Part shown: one piece after another, positions 1 to 6,516 of the stretch
Layout: each line of letters opens with the position of its first letter
Numbering within the stretch: the first letter of the stretch is position 1
Assembly (NCBI RefSeq): GCF_040253635.1
Contig: NZ_JBEJGX010000004.1
Location: 1 to 22,265 of the forward strand
Origin: Streptomyces sp. Edi2
Lineage (GTDB): Bacteria; Actinomycetota; Actinomycetes; Streptomycetales; Streptomycetaceae
DNA length: 22,265 nucleotides
Reading direction: 5' to 3'
Notes under the pieces: model-generated
The model's database searches: none
The model's input: only the letters and a program-made list of their open reading frames with translations
Told to the model about the DNA's origin: nothing
Program-made: the position numbers and the translations under genes

Positions 1-71
1 TTCATCTTACTTCGTTCAGTTACGTATTGCTAAGGTTAAACGTAACTTGGTTTGTTCCCTGAACAGCACCT
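1..71 (+). other. Untrimmed Nanopore adapter + native barcode (artefact)
   Basis: Bases 9-31 match the end of the Nanopore ligation adapter (ACTTCGTTCAG...TACGTATTGCT). Bases 32-39 (AAGGTTAA) are the 5' barcode flank, 40-63 match native barcode 08 over all 24 bases as I remember it, and 64-71 (CAGCACCT) are the 3' flank. The biological sequence therefore begins at 72. This is technical sequence and should be trimmed. Confidence 0.96.
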
Positions 72-74
72 ATC

Positions 75-137
75 CGTGCCTGCGGCACGCTGCCCGCCTC
101 GCGGCGGGGTTACGGGGTGTGACCGCCTTCGGCGGTC
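75..137 (+). other. Putative telomere: three tight terminal palindromes
   Basis: Three short hairpins lie almost end to end at the left tip. 75-89 is CGTGCC-TGC-GGCACG. 93-108 is CCCGCC-TCGC-GGCGGG. 121-137 is GACCGCC-TTC-GGCGGTC. On the complementary strand, which would be the 3'-ending strand at this end, the loops read GCA, GCGA and GAA, each closed by a C-G pair. Such GNA/GNRA loops form sheared G-A pairs and are a known trait of streptomycete telomeric 3' overhangs. A further GGCC-TTC-GGCC lies at 265-275. The tip does not start with CCCGCGG, so this would be a non-archetypal telomere. Confidence 0.75.
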
Positions 138-342
138 GGTGGCGCGGGAGTGCCGGCCTCGCGCTGTGGCTGGCGACGTGCTGAGCTGGCGTTGACCTGG
201 GAGGATACCGCGATGGGCTGGTTTGGTGGCTCGGGCTGGAGTGCGGCGACCGGATCGCGGGGGCGGCCTTCGGCCTTCCCGCTCACCTTCTGTAGTCGAT
301 GGCGGGAAGATCAAAAACCCGATGCACACGCAGGCAGTTTCG

Positions 343-371
343 TCAACTCCCTTGACAATGAGGGGAGTTGA
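343..371. repeat. Subterminal inverted repeat, 9-bp arms
   Basis: Arms TCAACTCCC and GGGAGTTGA are separated by 11 bases that contain TTGACA (352-357). No good -10 box follows, so a promoter is doubtful. It is a possible protein-binding site. The copy at the other end is 21914-21942. Confidence 0.5.
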
Positions 372-435
372 GTTTCTGAAGCTCTTGGGGAGCGATCGAA
401 GAGGCGTGGATCACTCGGGCCGGATCATCGACCGA

Positions 436-473
436 TCATCAGTGAGGTACTGACTTCAGTACCTCACTGATGA
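436..473. repeat. Perfect 18-bp-arm palindrome in the terminal repeat
   Basis: TCATCAGTGAGGTACTGA and its exact complement are separated by two bases (454-455). Just upstream are spaced GATCATC copies (424-430 and 435-440). The GGTACTG/CAGTACC core recurs in other intergenic regions (1366-1402, 18482-18508). It could be an operator, a partition or origin site, or a hairpin. The copy at the other end is 21812-21849. Confidence 0.7.
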
Positions 474-535
474 GACTACACCAGCGATCAGGGAGAGCGG
501 GAGCGCTTCACCTGATGGGGTACACCTACTCATAG

Positions 536-628
536 TTCCGGAACACCGGAACACGCAGAACAGTGCAGGTCAGAGCGGGTATAAGCGTTCCGGACGGTAC
601 GGAACGCGTTCCGGAACAATCCGGAACA
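536..628. repeat. TTCCGGAA-type half-site cluster
   Basis: At least six half sites occur in 93 bp: TTCCGGAACA at 536-545, CCGGAACA at 546-553, GCGTTCCG / CGGAACGC as inverted arms at 585-592 and 600-607, TTCCGGAA at 609-616 and CCGGAACA at 621-628. Clustered repeats like this usually bind a replication or telomere protein or a regulator. The mirror copy is 21657-21749. Confidence 0.6.
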
Positions 629-698
629 CCGCCGTTTTCCCCTCCGAGCTCATACGCGGACGTGCACACTCCGGACCGTCTTGGAGAGATCAGAAAGA

Positions 699-734
699 GT
701 TCCGTGTGCCACTGCGATCAGTGCCACACGGAAC
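699..734. repeat. Inverted repeat with CACTG-CGAT-CAGTG core
   Basis: Outer arms GTTCCGTGTG (699-708) and CACACGGAAC (725-734) flank CACTG (710-714), loop CGAT and CAGTG (719-723), with one C/C mismatch. The same CACTG-N5-CAGTG core occurs at 1377-1391 and 18662-18676. The mirror copy is 21551-21586. Confidence 0.65.
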
Positions 735-776
735 AGCAGCAACGGCCGCGCGGTCATCTACGGGCCGGAAACATGA

Positions 777-797
777 GGGCCAGTACCGCACTGCAAC
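777..797 (+). repeat. 21-bp repeat, copy 1
   Basis: This 21-base sequence (starts GGGCCAGTACC, ends CACTGCAAC) recurs exactly at 1392-1412 in the same orientation and at 21488-21508 inverted. Copies 1 and 2 flank the gene at 938-1342. Confidence 0.85.
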
Positions 798-856
798 GAC
801 CCTCAGAACGGGCCCGGTCAGGTAAATCAGTCCAACTATCACCCGTTTCGTGAGAC

Positions 857-886
857 TTGACAGCATTTGTGATCACCTGTCACGTT
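857..886 (+). promoter_or_regulatory. Possible promoter/operator upstream of the 134-aa gene
   Basis: A consensus -35 box TTGACA (857-862) is followed 18 bases on by a weak -10 (CACGTT, 881-886). TGACAG (858-863) and CTGTCA (877-882) form an inverted repeat around the palindrome GTGATCAC (869-876). The arrangement suggests a regulated promoter for the gene starting at 938, but the -10 is poor. Confidence 0.35.
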
Positions 887-937
887 CCTGGGTGTCCACA
901 TCGGGTTGCAGTGGCCCGATAGCGAAAGGAGCACGCT

Positions 938-1342
938 ATGCCCGAATCTCCCCTCAGCCAGGCATGGGATGCCAAGCGGAACCGAGATCTTGGCGGAGAG
1001 CTTGGGGCCATCATGGGCGGTTACCAGGCTCTGACGGGGGCTCCCTGGTACCCGTCGCGGGTAGGTGACCTGATTCAGGTCACCTACGAACCCTGTGGGA
1101 CGGTGGAAGGCTTCAGGGAGGTGTACCGGGTCATCGACGACCCGAACACGCCGGAAGCCAAGACCCTGGAGCTGGTGACCCACACGAGCAAGCGGGAAGA
1201 CGGCTTCTTCGGCGCCTTCGCGGGCGAGCCCAGCTATGGGCCCGAGTCGGACCCGCTGGAGACGGCCTGGATGGAAGCCGGCCCCGACCGGCTGAGCATC
1301 ACCAGGGATGGAGAAGTCGTCCACCAGGGACGTCAGAGCTGA
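938..1342 (+). CDS. Hypothetical protein, 134 aa
   Basis: I do not recognise this family. The protein is soluble, acidic and without a signal peptide or membrane segment. It has a compact central part (residues about 40-110) rich in beta-type sequence: a DLIQVTYEPCGTVEGF stretch followed by YRVIDDP. The ATG at 938 is preceded by AAAGGAG at good spacing, which makes a real gene likely; an overlapping frame starting at 850 lacks a ribosome site. It is the only gene between the left telomere and the conjugation block. It sits between two direct 21-bp repeats (777-797, 1392-1412), so it may be a removable cassette. No function is proposed. Confidence 0.8.
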   Translation: MPESPLSQAWDAKRNRDLGGELGAIMGGYQALTGAPWYPSRVGDLIQVTYEPCGTVEGFREVYRVIDDPNTPEAKTLELVTHTSKREDGFFGAFAGEPSYGPESDPLETAWMEAGPDRLSITRDGEVVHQGRQS

Positions 1343-1365
1343 CCCCCATCGAGCGGCGGCACACA

Positions 1366-1402
1366 GGTACTGGCCTCACTGATGACCAGTGGGGCCAGTA
1401 CC
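1366..1402. repeat. 16-bp-arm inverted repeat between convergent genes
   Basis: GGTACTGGCC (1366-1375), T, CACTG, loop ATGAC, CAGTG, G, GGCCAGTACC (1393-1402): 16-bp arms with one mismatch. It lies 23 bp after the 134-aa gene and could be its terminator, though there is no T-run, or a binding site shared with the telomere-proximal repeats. Confidence 0.6.
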
Positions 1403-1412
1403 GCACTGCAAC
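1392..1412 (+). repeat. 21-bp repeat, copy 2
   Basis: Exact direct copy of 777-797, overlapping the right arm of the inverted repeat at 1366-1402. The rest of the stretch 1413-1575 shows no convincing gene. Confidence 0.85.
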
Positions 1413-1575
1413 AGGCGGGAATGGCCTGGAGACAGGCACAAAGGGCATCCGGTGCGTGGTGCTGGTCATGCGGGCTCCTTCAGCTCAGGCTGGCGATGGC
1501 CAGCGCGGTGGTATGGGTGGTCGACTGGGCGGCCGAAAGCCCGGTGGACTCCAGGCCGGATCAGGTGGATACGGC

Positions 1576-1609
1576 GACGGCCCGTACCCCTGCGGGGGTA
1601 CGGGCCGTC
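1576..1609 (-). terminator. Terminator of the conjugation operon
   Basis: A 15-bp perfect stem (GACGGCCCGTACCCC and complement) with a 4-base loop lies 14 bp beyond the stop of the VirB4-like gene. There is no clear U-run, as is common in streptomycetes. It may work from both sides. Confidence 0.75.
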
Positions 1610-1623
1610 AGCGGAGGAGCGCG

Positions 1624-3780
1624 TCAGAGATCGGAGGGGAGAGTCTTTCCCGTTTCCCCGTCGTACGCGACGCCGGTCGGTGACAGTCGGATTGTTCGGG
1701 AAGTGGCGCGGGCACCTTCCTTCCAGCTCTTTCCGCCGACCGCTATCCGGACGGTTACGTCAGCCAGAGGATCTTTGACGGGCAACTCAATTTCAGGAGT
1801 CTGGGCAAACCGTCCGTCTTCCGGCTGGCTGACAGCGTTCTTTCCGCCAGCATCGATCCGGAGGTACTTGGCGTTCTTCTCGAACGGTGCACCCAGTTCG
1901 ACGATGACTCGGTCCCTGTCACTGGTCCAGTGGGCGACGACATCGGCGTTGACACTGTCGATGTGGAGTGCTGCTCCCGACCTTCCTTTGTAGGCGGCTA
2001 CCTTTTGCTGTCGCTGCTCACGCTGGTTGTCGTGGTTGGCGTTCTGCCATACGCCAGCGGCGGTGAGGGTCAGGGCTGCGATGACGACGATGTAGGGCCA
2101 GGTATGCCGACGTGCGCGGGGCGGGGGTTGGTCGTCCGCCCCGGCTCCAGCTGCGGGCACGGGCTCTGGGGGGTTGGGGCCTCGATGCCATTGTGTTGAG
2201 AGGTTGTCCGTGTTCTCGAACCACGCTGCGCCGTCGCTGTTCCCACCCATACGGGCGACGGTAGCGCGCAGGTGCGTGGCCTGCTCAGTGTTCCCAGACA
2301 ATTCGGCCACCTCAGCTCGGGTGATGAGCCAGGCCATGGCCTGGCTGGAGTTGATGCCGTGGGCGGTGATGTCCTCGCGCTCACCGAGGGCAGCGAGCTC
2401 GGAAGCCTCGATCAGCCGGCCTTGCTGGGCGGCCTGGACGACGGCGTAGTGCCGGCTGTCGCGCTGTGGCCCGGTGTAGACGGTGTCAATCGTGTTCGGC
2501 GGTAGCTCGAAGTCCCACCCGGCATCGGCGGTATCAGCGTCGTACTCGAGATCTTCGGCCGTGTCCTTGGTCAAAGACACGGCCGGTTCCTCGCTGAGGG
2601 CAAGGGCCTCTTGTGCCTTGCGGCGCCGGGTGGAGGTGTCGGTCAGCCGGGCCTCTTCCTCGCTGAGGGTGGTCTGGATGATGTCGACGTAGTCCGGGCC
2701 GACCTTCCACACGGCCTGTCCCGGCTCCAGCGTCGGGATTTTCTTGATGGCCCAGGCGGGCAGATTGAGCAGGGCGCCGACGATGGCAGCCTCTTCAGGA
2801 CCGAGCCGTCCGACGTGCGCGATCTCGCAGAGCCGGGCCAGGTCCTGGGCGCGGCCGTCGCCGAGGTCGCTCAGGGTGTGCATGATCACCTTCAAGGACA
2901 AGGCGGCCTTGCGGGAGTTCTTCAGCAACCTTTGGATCAGCTCGGCCGTGGCGGGGCTGAGAAGGATTTGCCATGCCTCTTCAAGGACCAGGTGGCGGTG
3001 TACGGCGGTCGACTGCCGCAGCCACACGTGCTCAACCCAACAAGTGATGGCAGCCATGAGGGCGGGGATCGCGGGGCTGTTGCGGTCGAGACTGCTGAAA
3101 TCGAAGCTGATGATGGGCAGGTCGGTCGGGGGCAGGCTCGCGTTGGGGCCGTCGAACAGGCCCCGCAGGCTGCCCTCGGTGTAGCGGGACAGGGCGATCG
3201 CCACGTCCACGCCCCACACGGCGAGCTTGTCGGCCGGCCAGCGGCCGTCTTCCGGGCTCACCAGCGCATCGACCAGCCCGACGAGGGTGCTGGCCTTGGG
3301 GCTGTTAAGGGCGTGCTGGAGAGCGTGGGCGGACTGGGGGGTAAGCGCAGCAGGTTCGACCGCGGCGATCAGCGAGCGGAGCAGCTGCTCGCGTACTTCG
3401 ACCCCGAACTCCGGGCTGCACGGGTTGAGGGTGAAGGAGCCGGCTTCGACGACCAGGCCGTCGAGGGACCGCGTGAGAGCGCCCCACTCGCCAGCCGCGG
3501 TCTCCTCACCGAACGAGTCGATCACAACGGCCTGGTGGCCGTGGTGCAGGATCTCGCGGCGCAACCAGGTCTTGTCAGTCGTTGACTTGCCGGAGCCCAA
3601 CCCGCCCAAGGCAAGGCTGTTGGTTGAGGGCAGGATCGCGTCATCCACCAGGACCGGGGACAGGTTGAAGGGGCGGCCATCGGTCTCCGAGCGGCCGATC
3701 GGGATCCCGGGGAAGCTGGAGTCGGAGGCGACCAGGGGCGCCGTGATGGCGGCTTGAGTCGCGGGCAGACGGATCGTCAC
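1624..3780 (-). CDS. VirB4-like conjugation ATPase with C-terminal membrane segment
   Basis: Probable motor ATPase of a type IV secretion-like conjugation channel. With the GTG at 3780 as start it has 718 residues. That GTG overlaps the TGA of the upstream gene (GTGA), implying translational coupling; the frame is open 53 codons further but those read as non-coding. Walker A is GLGSGKST at residues 60-67 and Walker B is LVLEEAW at 264-270, the pattern of VirB4/TraC ATPases. After the ATPase core comes an acidic linker, then one membrane helix (about 560-577) and a roughly 140-residue C-terminal domain rich in beta-type sequence, presumably outside the membrane. That tail is unusual for VirB4 and may be a fusion with an accessory protein. 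It is the last gene of the operon. Confidence 0.88.
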   Translation of the reverse strand: MTIRLPATQAAITAPLVASDSSFPGIPIGRSETDGRPFNLSPVLVDDAILPSTNSLALGGLGSGKSTTDKTWLRREILHHGHQAVVIDSFGEETAAGEWGALTRSLDGLVVEAGSFTLNPCSPEFGVEVREQLLRSLIAAVEPAALTPQSAHALQHALNSPKASTLVGLVDALVSPEDGRWPADKLAVWGVDVAIALSRYTEGSLRGLFDGPNASLPPTDLPIISFDFSSLDRNSPAIPALMAAITCWVEHVWLRQSTAVHRHLVLEEAWQILLSPATAELIQRLLKNSRKAALSLKVIMHTLSDLGDGRAQDLARLCEIAHVGRLGPEEAAIVGALLNLPAWAIKKIPTLEPGQAVWKVGPDYVDIIQTTLSEEEARLTDTSTRRRKAQEALALSEEPAVSLTKDTAEDLEYDADTADAGWDFELPPNTIDTVYTGPQRDSRHYAVVQAAQQGRLIEASELAALGEREDITAHGINSSQAMAWLITRAEVAELSGNTEQATHLRATVARMGGNSDGAAWFENTDNLSTQWHRGPNPPEPVPAAGAGADDQPPPRARRHTWPYIVVIAALTLTAAGVWQNANHDNQREQRQQKVAAYKGRSGAALHIDSVNADVVAHWTSDRDRVIVELGAPFEKNAKYLRIDAGGKNAVSQPEDGRFAQTPEIELPVKDPLADVTVRIAVGGKSWKEGARATSRTIRLSPTGVAYDGETGKTLPSDL

Positions 3781-4859
3781 AGGATGGCCCCTTTCTGGGT
3801 CGCTGCCCCGTGTGGGGTGGTCATGACATGGGCGCGCTGCTGTTGACCGGTGAGCCAGTCGAGGGTGATGCGGTGGCGGTCGGCGATGAGGGAGGTATCC
3901 CAGCGCGCGTCCGTGACCGCCTCGGGGCTGTCGCCCCACACGGTCAGGTACGCGTCGATATCGACCAGGCAGTCTCCCTGCACCAGCGCGCCGTGCGTGC
4001 TGCCGCTGGCCGCCTCATCGGCATCCTTCTTGACCTGGTCGGTGGTGAAGGCTCCGGCCGCGGCGGACTGCCACTTCGCCGAGCGGCGCGACTGCGCCGC
4101 AGGCAGCGGCCGGTAGAGGACCGCCAGGGAGCGATCGGTGGTGCGGTCGTCGCTCCTGCCGAGCAACAGTTTCGGCATCAGGTCGCCGTCGGTCTCGGAG
4201 GGCCAGGCCGTGATCCGTGCTGTGGCTGCGTGGCTGCCGTCGTCGAAGGCGGCCCAGGTGGAGGCGCGGTCGCACGCGGCCGGTACCGGCTCGGGTGTGA
4301 CCGGCGTCAGCACGCCGAGGGCGGCGAGCTCGCTCTCGATGGTGTTGATGACGCGCTCAGGGTGGCCGACCAGCCCTTTGGGGATGTGCACGGAAATGGT
4401 CTGGGTGTGGGTGGTGTAGTCCCCTGCTGTGGCGTGGTGGGTGACATGCACCTGGATGCCGGCGCTGCGAGCTTGCCCGGCCGCGAAGGTCAGGGCCTTG
4501 GCGAACGCCTCATGGAAGGCAGCGCGGTGGTAGGGGTCTTGCATGGTGCCGTGGTGCGGGTAGAGCGTCCACGTCCTGGTGGTGCCCGTGCTGGTGACCA
4601 AGTTGGGGGTGGTGCGGTCGCGCCAGAGCCGGACGCCGACCGTCGCCCATCGGGCGACCGAGCGGGGTCCGGGCGCGATGTTGATCAGTCCGGCGATACC
4701 GGCGACGACGCCGAACGCCCACGCGGGCGGCTGGTTGATCATCGCCGATGCCAGGATGGCCGCCCCTGCCCCGGCGTTGGTCTTGGTCAGCACGATCTCT
4801 GCGGGGCTGAGCCCGCGCTGAATGGCGGGGACGCGATAGCCGGGGGACAGGGAGTACAC
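3777..4859 (-). CDS. SCO6880-like membrane protein of the T4SS cluster
   Basis: A 360-residue protein with two hydrophobic segments near the N terminus (about 29-64), then a long soluble domain. It resembles the protein that precedes VirB4 in actinobacterial conjugation clusters (SCO6880 type), thought to anchor the ATPase at the membrane, a role played in other systems by PrgI/VirB3 and the VirB4 N-terminal part. The GTG start at 4859 has GAAGGAGA upstream, inside the 15-bp gap after the TrbL-like gene. Its stop overlaps the start of the VirB4-like gene. Membership of the family is judged from layout and position, not from a search. Confidence 0.72.
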   Translation of the reverse strand: MYSLSPGYRVPAIQRGLSPAEIVLTKTNAGAGAAILASAMINQPPAWAFGVVAGIAGLINIAPGPRSVARWATVGVRLWRDRTTPNLVTSTGTTRTWTLYPHHGTMQDPYHRAAFHEAFAKALTFAAGQARSAGIQVHVTHHATAGDYTTHTQTISVHIPKGLVGHPERVINTIESELAALGVLTPVTPEPVPAACDRASTWAAFDDGSHAATARITAWPSETDGDLMPKLLLGRSDDRTTDRSLAVLYRPLPAAQSRRSAKWQSAAAGAFTTDQVKKDADEAASGSTHGALVQGDCLVDIDAYLTVWGDSPEAVTDARWDTSLIADRHRITLDWLTGQQQRAHVMTTPHGAATQKGAIL

Positions 4860-4874
4860 GGCACTTCTCCTTCT

Positions 4875-6182
4875 CTATGGGGTGGTCGGCCCGTTCGACC
4901 GTGGACCGGGCGGCGAGCTGCGTGGCGCGGGCGCCGGCCTGGGCGATGGCCCGGGCGCGGGATTGCGTCCGGCGGGAGGCGTCCGGGAGCCGGTAGGGGG
5001 TTGCTGGGTGGCGCGGGCCTGCCGACGCGCGGCCGTGAGCCGTGAGGTGCGCTCCTGGTCGGTGCTGATCTGGTCGATGAGAGAGTCGGTCGTCAGCCGT
5101 CCCGGCCGTGGTCGCGGGCGGCCCCCGTACGCGGCGAACAGCACATCGCCGTCCTGGGCCATGGCACGGCCCGGAGTCGACACCACACGCGGCCCACGGG
5201 GGCTGCTCTCCTGCTCGTGGAAATTCGGGACGCCCGCCCGAACGGCGGCCCGCGCGAGCGGGTTAGTCGTACGGCTCTCGACTGCGGACCGCGCGGCTCG
5301 GGCCAGCCTGGGCCCGATGTAGGGCACCCCGTGGAAGACCATCCTCAGCATCAGGACATCGGCAACGACCAGAAGCACCGAGTCCATCACCAATGCGCCC
5401 CCAACAAGCTTCACGAATGGCGCGACCAGGAGCAGGGCCATGGGTGCGAACATCAGCCCCAACAGGCGCTGCGCCCATTTCTGGACCGCCTCTGTGTCGC
5501 CCCCACGTGCCAGGGAGGCGAGCACCAGCGGTGAGAGGCAGACAAAAACGAGGATGCCGGGCTGGCGGGTCATGAACACGAGCGCAGCAATGCCGAGGGC
5601 GACACACAGCGCTGCAACGATGATCAGGATGGCCAGCGGATTCCCCGAGTCCGCGCCGTCCTTGAGGTCCTGGGTGATGGCACCGAACAGGGACGACTCA
5701 TCCGAGCTGAACGCCTTCGTGAAGGCGGCGCTGACCGCCTTGTTCAGCATCGTCACGGCGCCGGGCACGGACGCCATGCCGGCCACGGCCACCAACGTCC
5801 ACCCTGTCGAGTGCCCCATCTGCCGAAGGCGCGGTGCGCCCTGCCACGCGGACAGGGCGCACACAACAACCACACAGACGAAGATCGATATGGCCAGATG
5901 CTGACCGAGCCACAGGAACGGGGCGAACACCGCGCTATCGGCCTTCGCCGGTGCCCAAGAGTTCTTGGGGGCGACGAGATCATTGATCCTTCGAATGAGC
6001 CAATCGGCGAGGTCTTTGACGTGGTGGGAGGCTCCGTTGGTGAGCCCGCCCCCGACTCCGCCCCCGTCGTCTGGGGGGCCGGGGATATCGTCCGAGCCTC
6101 CGCCTTTGCCGCCGCTGTGGCAGTACTGGTAGCCCGGTGTGCCTTTTAGGAGGTCACACGGGTCGTCCTTTTTGCCAAGCAT
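4875..6182 (-). CDS. TrbL/VirB6-like conjugal transfer membrane protein
   Basis: A 435-residue polytopic protein, likely the inner-membrane pore component of the mating channel. An N-terminal Cys pair (CDLLKGTPGYQYC, residues 9-21) resembles that seen in actinobacterial TrbL-like proteins. A Gly/Pro-rich stretch follows, then about six membrane helices (roughly 87-113, 127-147, 181-204, 208-226, 240-262, 265-285). The tail from about 330 is hydrophilic and very Pro/Arg-rich, probably cytoplasmic. The ATG start has AAGGAGA upstream, placed within the end of the preceding gene, only 4 bp away. The position between a small pilin-like protein and the SCO6880/VirB4 pair fits the usual order of these clusters. 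Confidence 0.82.
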   Translation of the reverse strand: MLGKKDDPCDLLKGTPGYQYCHSGGKGGGSDDIPGPPDDGGGVGGGLTNGASHHVKDLADWLIRRINDLVAPKNSWAPAKADSAVFAPFLWLGQHLAISIFVCVVVVCALSAWQGAPRLRQMGHSTGWTLVAVAGMASVPGAVTMLNKAVSAAFTKAFSSDESSLFGAITQDLKDGADSGNPLAILIIVAALCVALGIAALVFMTRQPGILVFVCLSPLVLASLARGGDTEAVQKWAQRLLGLMFAPMALLLVAPFVKLVGGALVMDSVLLVVADVLMLRMVFHGVPYIGPRLARAARSAVESRTTNPLARAAVRAGVPNFHEQESSPRGPRVVSTPGRAMAQDGDVLFAAYGGRPRPRPGRLTTDSLIDQISTDQERTSRLTAARRQARATQQPPTGSRTPPAGRNPAPGPSPRPAPAPRSSPPGPRSNGPTTP

Positions 6183-6186
6183 CGAG

Positions 6187-6513
6187 TCACTTCTCCTTGG
6201 TGCCCGCGCCGGTGTTGGCGTCGGTCACGGTGGAGAAAAGGTCATCCCCATACATGGCCAACACGACGGCGACGAACAGCGTGCCGATGGCCATGGATCC
6301 CCTTTGCAGTGCGCGCTTGGGGTCGCCGGTCAGCTGGAAAAGCATCCGCACGGCGATCACGGCGACGACGGCGGCAATGCCCTTGGTGACCAGGCCCGCT
6401 CCGGTCATTCCGATGGAGTTGAAGAAGGCGGTGAATCCGCCGGAAAGGTCGTTCCCCTCCTTGGCCTTGGCGGCGAGCTGGATGGTCTTGCCGAGGATGT
6501 AGTACTTGGACAT
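6187..6513 (-). CDS. Small two-helix membrane protein, pilin-like
   Basis: A 108-residue protein with two hydrophobic segments (about 35-60 and 74-90) and charged ends. Size, layout and place immediately before the TrbL-like gene match the small VirB2/TrbC-like or channel-associated subunit found in Gram-positive T4SS clusters. There is no typical cleavable signal peptide, so the pilin label is tentative. The ATG at 6513 follows AAGGAGAT, which lies in the last codons of the wall-hydrolase gene, so the two are co-translated. Confidence 0.7.
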   Translation of the reverse strand: MSKYYILGKTIQLAAKAKEGNDLSGGFTAFFNSIGMTGAGLVTKGIAAVVAVIAVRMLFQLTGDPKRALQRGSMAIGTLFVAVVLAMYGDDLFSTVTDANTGAGTKEK

Positions 6514-6516
6514 GGG

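Larger units (their letters stand above)
72..762 (+). repeat. Left terminal inverted repeat (691 bp)
   Basis: Position x in this repeat pairs with 22285-x at the other end. The pairing holds without a gap from 72 to 762, and the first mismatch is at 763. A weaker match, with substitutions at 763, 768 and 798 and one indel near 811, continues to about 817. I see no convincing gene here: open frames at 150-371, 223-453 and 563-853 lack ribosome sites and cross palindromes. The repeat holds telomeric palindromes, several inverted repeats and a TTCCGGAA cluster, listed separately. A long, homogenised terminal repeat of this kind is typical of actinomycete linear plasmids. Confidence 0.95.

Noticed and set aside
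36..329. 97-98-codon frames at both tips
   Set aside because: They read from the telomere palindromes into adapter/barcode sequence, so part of the product is artefact.
3810..5045. 411-codon plus-strand frame
   Set aside because: Runs across two coupled genes on the other strand; Gly/Val/Arg-rich with no domain. Shadow frame.
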